Shown here: positions 53,941-64,000 of the stretch, one piece after another
Layout of the letters: each line of letters opens with the position of its first letter
How positions within the stretch are numbered: position 1 is the stretch's first letter
DNA from: Topomyia yanbarensis
Lineage: Eukaryota; Arthropoda; Insecta; Diptera; Culicidae
NCBI RefSeq assembly: GCF_030247195.1
Contig: NC_080672.1
Span: forward strand, 160,511,167-160,575,166
Direction of reading: 5' to 3'
Length of the DNA: 64,000 nucleotides
The notes under the pieces: model-generated
What the model saw: the letters and a program-made list of their open reading frames with translations, nothing else
Told to the model about the DNA's origin: nothing
Database searches by the model: none
Translations under genes and position numbers: made by a program

Positions 53941-56047
53941 GCGTTGTAACGTCACGAAAAATGCCTATGTTTTAATTTTATTAAAAAACTAAAATTTTGT
54001 TCAAATTTATATTCCGGATTCTCTTTGTATTCAAAAATACTTTTCTAAAAAGCCTACAATTTCTTTTATTGGATGTGCAGAACTTAAGTTACGACAGAAT
54101 ACACTTTGCGTTGTAACGTCACGTAATTCAACTTTTATCAGCCGCTTGAATGATTTATCAGATATAGTGTCAAATTTTACTTCGCATGGTTTTTGAAACA
54201 CTTTCAAGTTGTTTCGTAAACAGAAAATTATACTAGCGGGATATTCATAACTTCAGAATGTATATCCTTAAGTGCTTAAGGGGTTATACACCATGGACAC
54301 ATTCTTTCTTGACGTTACAACGATTTGACCAACCTTCATTCTATAAATCTCTTATAACTTTTCAAATGAACTCCTTCATCAAACCTAATTATAGATTCAG
54401 AAAATAAACGAAATTTTATGTAAGATTTGATCAACAACACTTGAATGCACTAGAGAAGGTATGTTAAATATACGATTGAGCAACGTCACATTATATTTCA
54501 TTTAAAAGTTCACCTACACTGTACTCTCCTCGGGCCCGGTCATATGGCACGTTCCGATCCAATTACGCTAACAGCAACGTATTCCAGGACATGCTATGTA
54601 ATTTTTGAACTTTGTTCTCGAGTTAGTATTTAGCCATGAAAAATAATGCGTTCCCTGAATATATCTTTCGTCACAGTAATCAACCATTTCACACTTCGCC
54701 ATCATCGACGAGACGCCCGTTATAAGGTTGTCCGCAACCTCTTTTGTAGTCGCACTTGCCGTCAGTTAGTAACTAACCAATTCTTCCGTTACAAGCCGAA
54801 ATACATCGTCGAAGCAGCTACATAATCGAAATGCCTGACGTTAATATAGACGGGTATCTATCCGAATTTACGGGAGGTTGCAAAAACATAATTGGGTCTA
54901 CAGAGACCTATCTGGGTGACCGCACTAAATCGTCTCAATTGCTTAGAGTAAGGATAAAAAGGCTTTGGCTCATCTCAAATGAGCACAAAAAAGATAGATG
55001 AGGGAGTGTTTATTGATGTTTGCAGACATTTAAAATTCCGTCGAATTTTTGACGATTGGATGTAACACATTCTTTAGAAACATCACGGCGATGTGACGTG
55101 TTCTTTTTCTCTGAATCTTTGTAACTATAATATATACAATATTTCAGAGTACTTAGCATTGTCGATTGTCTGGCGCTTAAATTGTGCTCGCTTTGTCATT
55201 TAAATCCACTTGCTTAAGCCCAACAATACAAATATCATGCTATAAACTCGGATCGGGAACCTGATTCCTTACCAAATTAAAGAAAGTAGTACTGCCAATT
55301 TATTTTTGTTTGTGAAATATGCGATAAAAGCTGCTATTTTGGCTCCGTTAAACTACCATATTGAGCCGTGTCAAATAAATAAATGTGTCAAATGGCTCAA
55401 ATCTATCCACAACAAGATATGAAATAAAAAATTTCTTGGTTTGATCAATTATTTCTGCTACAATCAAAAAAATAAACTGTATCGTGATTTTTCAACAACC
55501 CCATATTGTTATTCGAGTTAATTATCATTAAATATTGGCTAAATGTGATAAATATTTAAAATTTTATTCAAAACAATAGCACCAGCGTAACTTACAGAGT
55601 TTTAGAAAAGTTGAAGATTTTCGTGACGTTACAACGCAATGAGATATCGCTTTTTTGAGAAAGGAGCGTTGTAACGTCACGAAAGTTAAAAGACGCTTTA
55701 TAAGAAACAAAACAATAAAAAATATATTTAATGACACCAAGTTATTCGTATGCTATTTAGGAATACATCATAGAAGATTTGTTCTTGATAAAAAATCTTA
55801 TAGAGCAGATATTTTGACTTTTTTATAAATACGTTGAAAGTTCTGATTTGTGACGCGTTGTAACGTCACGTTACATTATCGATCATAAAACAATCCTCTT
55901 CCAGTATATTCAGTTTATGTTTATTAAATTTTTAGTGAAATTTTGTCTACTTTCCGAATCTGTAATAAGTTTTGATGTAGGCGTTCATTTGATAACGTTA
56001 TAACATTTCTATGGAATGAGAAATCGTCAAATCGTTGTAACGTCACG
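53941..56047 (+). repeat. Seven CGTTGTAACGTCA motifs
   Basis: (G/T)CGTTGTAACGTCACG occurs directly at 53941, 54108, 55666, 55855 and 56032 and inverted at 54309 (as TTGACGTTACAACG) and 55622. A diverged form, GAGCAACGTCACAT, lies at 54479. ACGTCA is the half-site of the CRE present in the element's own promoter. The AT-rich spacers between the copies are mostly unrelated, so the motif itself is what has been kept. Confidence 0.75.
54831..54947 (+). CDS. Captured exon-like segment: ATG to splice donor
   Basis: An ATG at 54831 opens a 39-codon frame, MPDVNIDGYLSEFTGG, then CKNIIGSTETYLGD, then RTKSSQLLR. It stops exactly at CTTAGA|GTAAGG (54947/54948), a good donor in phase 0. Acceptors follow at TTTATTGATGTTTGCAG (55025, 78 bp intron) and TATACAATATTTCAG (55147, 200 bp intron), but each leads to a stop within ten codons. 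TATAAGG at 54721 and TCAGTT at 54762 upstream resemble a promoter, though 43 bp apart. The segment is absent from copy 2 and lies between inverted arms. No family was recognised. Confidence 0.35.
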
Positions 56048-57056
56048 AAAGAATGTGTCATCTACAAACTTGGGGTTATCCATGGGTGTTTGAACTTTTA
56101 GGATCTGTTTGAGAGCAACTAGAAAGCTTGTCCTATACATGAGATGTGATTATATTGTCTAAAATTTGATTTTTCTTCACCGGTCCGGGTGTTTTTTCCC
56201 ACACACTAAATATTTTACATTAAGTAGTATAGTCCTACGTCTACAGTTCGTGCAACCCCATAAGGCTGCCCCTTGTAGTTTTTAGTTAAAAGAACAGATC
56301 TGGCAAAATCGATTTTATTGGGGTATGAAGAAATGGTCGCTTGATGAACGAAGGTTTTCGTAATTTTACTTATTTAGTGTACATTGCACGAATGTTGTCG
56401 ATGAAAACGACATTAATTTTCGTGAATGAAACGAAATGTTTTGTTTATTTTAATGAACGTCTATGTATATTACGAACAATCTCGTTGGTCGCACGAATTC
56501 ATTTCGTTCATCTAAGAGAAGTTTTCGTATTTAATAGCATATTGTTTTGGTGTTGCTCCGGCAGAGAAAAACTCTAACTTATCCATATAAAACCAACGAG
56601 CAACTGCGATGGCTCAACTGAATCCGTACTGCTCCGGATTCTGGATCAACTGGAAGCGGAAAAGGTTTAGAAAATCTTCTTGAAACCGGCAGACACGGAT
56701 ACGGCTACTAAATAGTCAGACCGAGACCGTCGTGATGATCAACACTTATCCGACGTATAGCAACAATGACTCCATATTGAAGCTCTGTTGACGTTGACGG
56801 TTCGACGAATGGTGCTCGTAAATATTATAAATATATTCGTATATAGCAGCGAACAATTCGTTTGCCGAACAAAGCAGTTACGTAATAAGCGAATGAAAGT
56901 CATTTCGTTGTTTTCACGAAATACTCGTAATAAAAAATAATTGTGTTTCAATAGAACTACGAACGATTCATCATATGTACGAAAAATTCGTATATTTTAT
57001 GAAAATTATCTGTACGTAACTAATGCACAGCGATTTACGAATATATTCTATCAGTG

Positions 57057-57829
57057 CATGTTGTTTGTAGACAACAGTGTTTTTAAACAGCTATAACTGT
57101 TGATGGAGGCAAGATTTGCTCACAAAAACAAGTAAGACTAATGAATGTGACTATTGCTTTTCATTTGAGTAATAATAATTACAAGGATCAGCTCTAAAAG
57201 CGAAGTTATTGCAATTAGTCTGATTGGATTTCTTTTGGAGCAATGCAGCCAGGGACAGTTTACGTTGACATCAGAAAATGATTTTTTCATATATCTTCGT
57301 TATGGTGCAGTATTATTGAAAACTTATAAAATTAGTCAATTTAGACTGTCTTTCGCTACGTTTTCCATGCAATTGGACTATTGTAAGTATTCTTGGAGAA
57401 TTGTATTGAGCAATGTAAGGTAAAAATTGAGCAGCTTCTAGCACTGCAAGGGAAGCACCTATCTTTATGAAAATAGACTTTTCGTGTTTCTCGATCTCAC
57501 CGTTTTCAAGGAAAAATAGTTTTGAGACCCTACATGCAAAATTGGGCATGGAAGGGTTAATGTTGAATATTTCTGATTCATCTTCGCAAATGAATAAATA
57601 ATTTCACAGATACTTCGCATGTCCCAAATCTTCAGGCCATATAATGTGTTTTATTACAAGAAGCTTCGTTAAGGGTTAAATTGAAGGTTGATTGGAGGTT
57701 GCTGAACAAAATTATGTAACTTTGAAAGTAACTGATATTTGTATTTCTATTTAAACAATTTCAGTCCAACTGACACTGAGTCTTAATGAACTATAACTAA
57801 ACTACACATAATTAACATAAAGTAGCAAC
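57057..57829. other. No gene recognised
   Basis: Plus 57235-57423 and minus 57313-57549 frames overlap each other and show no domain. The 3' untranslated tail of the RT fragment at 57830 may begin near 57740. Confidence 0.45.
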
Positions 57830-58245
57830 AAACGGTTTCGAAACTGTGCAGAATCAATGACGAAGTTGAAGATGTCGGTAAAATCGTTGAAGCGACGGAT
57901 CATTGCTAATATTGGGCTGTTGGTAGCTTAGTGAGTGTTGCGCATTTCTGTCTGTAGCAGTGTTCGAGGACGAAGGACACGGGTTGGCGCGTACAGGTTA
58001 ATATGTGATAGGAGATCGGGAACATCATATTCAGCCAGAAGAAGCTTAGATACGAAGGTAGCTTGCGAGGCGTTCCTACGGTCTTTTAAGATGTGTAGTC
58101 CTAATAATCGACAACGGTCTTCGTATGGTAGTTCAGCGGATCATTCCCAGACAATTGGCGTAACGCATGTCGTATGAATCTGTGCTGGACGGCTTCAATT
58201 CTTTAGCTCCAAGCTGCATGTTACGGGCACCAGAGAACGCTCATT
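57830..58245 (-). pseudogene. Jockey/R1-like reverse transcriptase C-terminal fragment
   Basis: The minus strand reads RIEAVQHRFIRHALRQLSGN, DPLN, then after a frameshift LPYEDRCRLLGLHILKDRR, then SKLLLAEYDVPDLLSHINLY and APTRVLRPRTLLQTEMRN. A TAA follows, and the frame continues with SPILAMIRRFNDFTDIFNF to RNRLL. This is the standard region after the RT thumb in jockey/R1-type non-LTR elements. One frameshift (about 58110) and one in-frame stop inactivate it. The 80-codon plus frame at 57935-58177 is its shadow. Confidence 0.8.
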
Positions 58246-58253
58246 GGCGGATG

Positions 58254-58562
58254 TTCGAACAAAAGTCGGACAAAACCTAAAATGTAGCCTATTTTGGCTG
58301 AAAACTTCAAATTAAGCTAATTTTGGGGTGCTGAGCTCATTTTTCCATTAAAGATCATTAAACCTTTCTTATGACTATGATCCCATTTTTATGATAGATT
58401 TTCCGTTACTGTTCATCAATATCAACAATATCATTAAAAATTAAGAACACTACTTTAAATTCATTATATAAAGTGCTAGTTTACTGTAGATTGTCCGATT
58501 ATCTTGCATCAAACACCATGCGCCTCCATATCGGTAACAAAGCTATAAAATCTCTAAATTTT
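58254..58562 (-). repeat. Dispersed repeat (inverted copy of 24358-24703)
   Basis: See the partner. It abuts the RT fragment, so one probably inserted next to the other. Confidence 0.55.
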
Positions 58563-59084
<522 letters not shown>

Positions 59085-59306
59085 ATTGACAAAACTGGCA
59101 TTCTTAGCTTGAAGTAACTTATTTGAACATATATTTCATTCATTGTTCATAAGTTTTAGCTTTAGTCATCTGAATTACACAATTGAGTCAAATTCAATAA
59201 AGAATTCAATTAAATGAAATTGGAGTTGATGCAAATTTCTATTTTTGACCACATGCCTCACCATAGTGAAACAGTAAAGTGAAAATTAGGACATTCGCTC
59301 AAACAC
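59085..59306 (-). repeat. 222 bp inverted repeat arm (partner 63702-63924)
   Basis: GCATTGACAAAACTGGCATT, then GACCACATGCCTCACCATAG, up to GGACATTCGCTCAAACAC, is repeated almost exactly inverted at 63702-63924, and both arms run into an AT array. Between them lie 4.4 kb. The arm joins element copy 2 at 59301-59306. Confidence 0.8.
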
Positions 59307-60389
59307 CCGGACCGGTGAAGAAAAATCAAATTTTAGACAATATAATCACATCTCATGTATAGACCAATCTTTCTAGTTGCTCTCAAACAGATTAAGTTTG
59401 TAGATGTGTTTCGATGCCACAGGATTGTAAAATGGTTAATATTACGTCATGAAAATTCAATTTTTCCGTGACAATTTTTTTGCCTGCAAAATGCGCCTGG
59501 GTGTATGCAAAGCTCATGATTTGTTGGGATATTAGCATTGATCGGAAAAATGCTTTCCAACGCTGCGCATTGCATACATACAGGACATTTTGCAAGTCAC
59601 CAGAAGCTGTTCATTTTACCACCGCCACATGTTCAATTTACCCACTCGTTATAAACATGTCTCATTTTTAGACATGGTTAGAAATTAAGAATCATGTTTG
59701 AAAAAATGTGTTTATGACGAAGTATTTTTACCAGATATGTACAAAACATGTCTAACAAGAAACATATAAGGTGATTGTAATATCTCATTCACTTATTAGT
59801 TAGAAAATAATGACTTTGCTTAACGTGTTCATTTTACCGCCAGTTCCTCTACCTACCAACACATTCGCCCCAAACATTGAACCCAAGCGCACAATGCAAA
59901 ATGAGTCAACGCTGATAATGATGGGTATGAGCGAAAGAGACAACTAGTACCACCACGACACTATTAGCGCATTTCACCAAAATTTAACGCGGCCATCCCC
60001 GATTGAAAGGAACGGCCGCGCTTAGCCCATCTGTCATAATATCGTGATTTTGCATAGCGAAGAGCTGAATGATAACACATTTTGTTCCAAAAACAGCCCT
60101 GCGTTATGCAACACTTTGTGCAGGTTGATTATACCAGTTGCAAGTGGGGCCAAATTCACCAAGTTCCGTAAAATTCCCTTTAAATTACAGAATTGATAAA
60201 ATTGCTGGGATGAGCTAAACTAATTAATCAAATCCTGTTTTAAAAACTGTCCTTGCGTTTAAACCAAAATGGGAACCTTATTACTACCACTACATTACTT
60301 AATATTAAAGCGAAAATAGCAAATACATGTGCTAGTTAAACCAAAAATTTACTGGCAACATTACAGCGGCATTTAGGAAGCAGTTGGAG

Positions 60390-61658
60390 CCAGGGTTACC
60401 AAAAATACAGAATAATCTGTATTTATACATATTTTTCAGCCATTTTCAGACCAAGAATCTGTGTGTACAGATATACAGATTTTTCCGTGTATGTACAGAT
60501 ATACAGATTTTTTGAGAAATGATGTTACAAAAACTATTTTTAGAAATATTTGTTAAGTTTCAGTAATACTTCCTCTCTGTCTCTCTCAGCTTAGCCCTCT
60601 TTATTAAAATATATTTTCACTTTTGAGATTGGTCGCTCACCCTGAAAGGTAAAGGTTTGCAATACACTCAGGTTAGCACCCAGAAAACGCCTGGCTGAAG
60701 TCTACTTCCAGAAATGTTAATTGTAATGCTCTGTGACTTTGTTAATTTTTATTTTTTTCCGAAAATTCGACAGCTACATTGGTCGACTAAATGTTTATAA
60801 TATTATATATCAACAAAAGTCATTAAATGAAGAAGAAAATTATTTTTCCATTGTGCACATCGATAAAGTTCAAGTTTTTGGATGTAAAATATCAGAACGA
60901 CTTGTAGACGGCGCCGGTGGTTGAGTGGTAAGCGTTACCGCACCTCATTCCAGTTGCCTGGGTTCAATTCCAGCCGAGGTCGTTGAGATTTTTCTGAGGT
61001 GAAAAAATCTGTGGTCACGTCTTCCTTCGGAAGGGAAGTAAAGCCGTTGGTCCCCGGTCTATGAGTTTGGTGGATCGATATCTAGTCCAGATAGTGAAGT
61101 TCACCTCTCTGGCGTCGTTAAGGAAGAAGTAGATCCAACTTCTATACACTTACTAACAAAAACATCCTCCTCCTATGATACTTGTGGAGTGCGCAGTAGT
61201 ATATACGGCCTCTAACAAAAGCAAGTATCGGACTAACCATTCCTTCCCTTTCCTTCCGCGATCTACGGTCGGGCCTGGCCGGCGCCGGTATTGAACAATA
61301 AACACTTTAGGATTACCAGGAGTTGCACATTGAAAGATGTTTCGCTACTCCCAAGCATAATTATCTACTTATTCTCTGTTCAACTTCAGCTAGTCAAGAT
61401 CGATAACGGAGTAGCAGCCAAAGGTGGTCGCACAAGCTCAAGTTTAATATCAGAACGACTTGTAGTGTTTTTTATGAAAATGTAAACAGTCCTTGCTTGA
61501 CTGATTTAAACCACAAGAATTAATCGATAGATAATCCAGCAAAAGGTTAAACGACTCAATTGATTCGATACAGATATCGACACAGAATTTTCGAAGAGTA
61601 AATACAGATGAAAAGATTTTTTAGGACAAAAATACAGATTTAATTTTGGCAACCCTGG
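60390..61658. mobile_element. CCAGGGTT-TIR element with TTGGAG TSD
   Basis: The left end CCAGGGTTACCAAAAATACA and the reverse complement of the right end, CCAGGGTTGCCAAAATTAAA, lie between exact TTGGAG repeats (60384-60389, 61659-61664). Copy 1 of the host element has the uninterrupted site (CTCCAAC reading). ATACAGAT-type phrases are repeated near both ends. Without its SINE the element is about 710 bp. The 63-codon frame at 60733-60924 and minus 61506-61703 show no transposase motif. Confidence 0.8.
60908..61445 (+). mobile_element. tRNA-derived SINE with perfect 20 bp TSD
   Basis: Starts ACGGCGCCGGTGG. The A box TGGTTGAGTGG (60918-60928) and B box GGTTCAATTCC (60961-60971) match the pol III consensus. 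The body and tail (CCTTCCGCGATCTACGGTCG, ATTACCAGGAGTTGCACATT, GTAGCAGCC, ending AGCTCAAGTTT) match the dimer at 26552-27399. The 20 bp AATATCAGAACGACTTGTAG flanks it exactly on both sides (60888-60907, 61446-61465), which fixes both ends and shows a target-primed insertion into the CCAGGGTT element. Confidence 0.9.
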
Positions 61659-62166
61659 TTGGAGCGGTCGCCTGTTGGACGACACAGTGTAGCGTCCCTC
61701 CACAGCCAGTGTAACGGACTTCTAACTCAGCTACACTGGCTGTAAAAAACACAGCGTAGTGATCTGATTCGCCAGCCGTTCAACAGGAAACTGAGCGTGT
61801 CTGGCCAAGTCCGTTCTTTAAATAGTCGATGATGACGTCATTCATAGAAGCGTAGCGCGCTAGGTACACCAATCTGTCGTATAGGGCTTGGGAAGCGCTA
61901 TCTTCTGTGTGTTAATGCGCGATATTTTGACAAGGTTGTATATTATTTAATTTTTTAATGCTATGATATCAAAAATCTTTGGGTTTATCTGTTGGAATTT
62001 ATTCTTAGAAGTATTTCGGGGCGATTTGTGCAAAAAAAATTGAAAATTTATCGTGAGATGGCTGAATTATATGCGTTTAAAATTGGACCACTTTTCGTTA
62101 CATACCATTTTTGTACAATTTGCAGAGTGCACCCCCATATCGAAAACAAAGACGTAGTCCTACGTC

Positions 62167-63162
62167 AAAACGCAGTTCCCTACCTATAAAACACTAACTT
62201 CGTAAGCTTTACTTTCAAAATGTCACAAAATGCTGCTAACTCAAAAGTATTGGGAAATATTCTCAGTTGGACAACAATGGCCGAACGCGAAAAAAAGTTA
62301 TGTAGCATAGCATACTTTTTGAGAAAGTCTTATAAAACGGACTGCAGAAAAATTCATTATGAATTTACACAAGTATCAAAAGAGAGATGCGATGTTTAGG
62401 AATGAATGAGAGGATAATCAACCTAATTCGGACCCCTCCTTTTTAGTCTCTTTTCATACATTTGTCTTGTTTACTGCTAATTCCTCCAAATTTGTTTGGT
62501 TTGATGAAGATAATAACATTCTTTGGGTTGTTTTTAAGTCTCAGTTCATCTCAGCAAGTATTAGTTCATCTTTAAAATTCTCTAAATTAATCAAATTTCA
62601 CAGTTGAAAAAATATCATCTAAAACGATTGATAATTCCGATTGCCAAGAGAAATCGGGAGAAATAATGCATTTTTAAATTGGATTTGACAGTGCAATTCA
62701 ATTGTTCTTCAATGATTAGATTCTGCATTTTATGTATTTGACAAGGTTCGTTTGTAAATTTTTAGTTTGAAGTATAAAATCAATAGTGTTCAAAATATGT
62801 CGTAAAAATAATTATATTAGACACAGATTATTGATTTTCTTTCTTAGTAACAATATGTTTTATCATATTAGAATAACCAAAATGTTCAAAAATCGAGTAG
62901 CGATAGGGCGAATACAGATTATATTCAGATTTCTTTTCAAATCGTTGATAAGTCTATGGAAATTAGGACAATTCAATGTTCTTTATGTTTCTCTATTGTA
63001 GGGTTATAAGTAAAACTCATATGTTCTGACAGAGGAGTTTTTCTTATAATGACATTTTTAAGCATTCGTTAAGAAAATAAATCTAATTGCGCGATTCTCA
63101 AATGGTAAAAATCATAGTTTTAATCCACTTTTTTATATAGGCTGCAGACTTGATTAATTATT
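62167..63162. other. No gene recognised
   Basis: AT-rich. Plus frames 62786-63001 and others have no motif. Unique within the window. Confidence 0.5.
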
Positions 63163-63285
63163 TTTTGAAGTGCGGTTGCGGTAATACCGCGCGGTAAAAG
63201 CTCATTTCCCGCACCGCATCCGCGGAAAAAAAGTGTCTCACAGCACCGCAAATTTTGCGATGCGGATGCGGTAAATACCAACACA
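63163..63285 (-). mobile_element. Fragment of the GCGGTA-rich hAT-type element
   Basis: Minus strand: GGTATTTACCGCATCCGCAT, CGCAAAATTTGCGGTGC, then ATTTCCCGCACCGC and GCGGTAATACCGCGCGGT phrases, matching the left subterminal part of 32228-33831 (TTTTGCGGTGCAG, GCGCGCGGTATTACCGCGAC). The ends were not resolved. Confidence 0.6.
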
Positions 63286-63701
63286 CAATCTCTGTCGCAT
63301 TCACGAACACATGCATGATAACTTTAAATGGGCCTACGCTGAGCGAACCAAAATATTCAGAGTTCGCAAATTTTCTATCTCCATTCCATTCATGCTGTAA
63401 TAGGGTTCTCAGTAAGGGTGAAATTAAGAGTCCCTGTTTGCCAACTTCTTCACTCCCACAATGAATACCACCATATATAAACTTTTCCGATAATATTTCA
63501 TTATGCTAATTGTTGTTACATCATGTACGTATCATGACAATTGTTAAGCATCAAAGGGTATTGGGATAATGTATTGACTGGGTTATTACAACGATTCACT
63601 CGGTCTACAATCGATGGAATGCGTATAAAATGGTATCAATAGTTTCACTTCTTTCCTAAGAACTAGTTTAACAAAAAACTACTGGAAATGGTAAAACACT
63701 T
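63286..63701. other. No gene recognised
   Basis: The 69-codon plus frame at 63255-63464 overlaps the repeat fragment and has no motif. Confidence 0.45.
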
Positions 63702-63930
63702 GTGTTTGAGCGAATGTCCTAATTTTCACTTTACTGTTTCACTATGGTGAGGCATGTGGTCAAAAATAGAAATTTGCATCAACTCCAATTTCATTTAATT
63801 GAATTCTTTATTGAATTTGACTCAATTGTGTAATTCAGATGACTAAAGCTAAAACTTATGAACAATGAATGAAATATATGTTCAAATAAGTTACTTCAAG
63901 CTAAGAATGCCAGTTTTGTCAATGCATATA

Positions 63931-64000
<70 letters not shown>
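63702..64000 (+). repeat. Inverted repeat arm and (AT)n array at window end
   Basis: 63702-63924 is the inverse of 59085-59306. From 63925 an AT dinucleotide array runs out of the window, mirroring 58875-59084. Confidence 0.85.

Larger units (their letters stand above)
52173..56241 (+). mobile_element. GACGTAGGACTA-TIR element, copy 1 (4.07 kb)
   Basis: Starts GACGTAGGACTACGTCTTTG right after CCGATTTTTT of a host array unit and ends TAGTCCTACGTC at 56241, giving a 12 bp TIR. Thirty-odd bases of unassigned DNA (to 56278) separate the right end from resumption of the host array (AGTTAAAAG...CAGATCTGGCAAAATCG). The contents are a core promoter (52497-52549), about 1 kb without long coding frames, seven CGTTGTAACGTCA motifs, a pair of inverted arms (54294-54430 with 55925-56060) and, between them, an exon-like segment. 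The left boundary is confirmed by copy 2 at 62166. It is non-autonomous as far as can be read. Confidence 0.6.
50566..57056 (+). mobile_element. CACTGATA-TIR element with internal array, split by a 4.1 kb insertion
   Basis: The left end CACTGATAATATAAATTCAT and the reverse complement of the right end, CACTGATAGAATATATTCGT, define TIRs. Without the insertion at 52173-56241 the element is about 2.4 kb. Its left part (50600-52170) is an array of five to six degenerate units of 220-390 bp, each with GATGAACGAAAGTTTTCGTA, ACATTGCACGAATGTTATCG, CACGAATTCATTTCGTT, then GGGATCGATGTTTGACAAC and CATCGATTTTTT. Its right part includes an unassigned 300 bp segment and the end seen at 1-171. The flanking octamers (CATGCCCA / CATGTTGT) agree at only half the positions. 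No transposase was found. Confidence 0.65.
59301..62166 (-). mobile_element. GACGTAGGACTA element, copy 2 (inverted, internally deleted)
   Basis: The minus strand from GACGTAGGACTACGTC (62151-62166) follows copy 1 through the promoter, then CTTGCAACTGGTATAATCAA and AACATGTCT, to GGCATCGAAACACATCT. It then jumps to the matching ACAAACTT...CTGTTTGAGAGCAACTAGAA and ends near CTTCACCGGTCCGGGTG. Copy 1 positions 53583-56060 are missing, and the joint falls at a shared CATCT. It carries a nested element (60390-61658). Confidence 0.75.

Noticed and set aside
52173..56241. LTR retrotransposon
   Set aside because: Ends are inverted rather than direct, with no TG...CA termini, primer-binding site or polyprotein.
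60918..60990. Functional tRNA gene
   Set aside because: A and B boxes match, but the acceptor stem does not pair and the unit continues into a SINE body flanked by TSDs.

Overview
The window looks like gene-poor, AT-rich intergenic or intronic DNA from a mosquito, most likely Aedes or a close culicine. This is inferred from four things: tRNA-derived SINEs; widely repeated GAGGCCCGGAGGGCC / CATATACCAATCGACTCAGCTCGAC segments; decayed RTE-, I- and CR1/jockey-like non-LTR retrotransposons; and many TIR and foldback elements. No bacterial gene, CRISPR array, rRNA or intact tRNA was seen, and no complete host gene is visible. Most long open frames lie inside repeats or on the back of other features. 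All calls come from reading the sequence by eye; nothing was searched or aligned by computer.

Layout. 0-10 kb: the end of a CACTGATA-type element, then nested inverted repeats (2.8-3.2 with 9.5-9.95 kb; 3.66-3.97 with 6.47-7.0 kb) and two small TA-flanked MITEs. 10.4-11.3 kb: a GC-richer unique stretch with a TATA box and a possible splice donor. 11.4-12.7 kb: a foldback element. 15.2-19.1 kb: a composite repeat (copy A) with an RTE-like reverse transcriptase remnant, a CT tract and an ATTCATTTG minisatellite; copy B lies at 43.9-48.3 kb and partial copies at 37 and 40 kb. 19.4-20.3 kb: a TTAA-flanked MITE. 21.2-22.6 kb: another CACTGATA element. 24.9-25.1 kb: a possible TATA promoter plus first exon with a strong GTGAGT donor. 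26.5-27.4 kb: a dimeric SINE. 27.7-30.8 kb: a hAT-like MITE split by a 5'-truncated non-LTR element. 31.9-33.8 kb: a gag-like zinc-knuckle remnant next to a 1.6 kb hAT-type element with a perfect 8 bp target duplication. 34.2-39.3 kb: three copies of a foldback family, with possible host exons between them. 39.7-39.9 kb: the best host coding candidate, a signal-peptide exon ending in a consensus splice donor.

50.6-64 kb is the most structured part. A CACTGATA-family TIR element (50566-57056) is split by a 4.1 kb element with GACGTAGGACTA ends (52173-56241). The inserted element carries a CRE / TATA / initiator core promoter, seven copies of a CGTTGTAACGTCA motif, and an apparently captured exon (ATG to splice donor). 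A second, inverted, internally deleted copy lies at 59301-62166. That copy holds a CCAGGGTT-TIR element (TSD TTGGAG), which itself holds a SINE with a perfect 20 bp TSD. A further inverted pair ending in long AT dinucleotide arrays frames this second copy. The order of insertion can therefore be read directly from the nesting.
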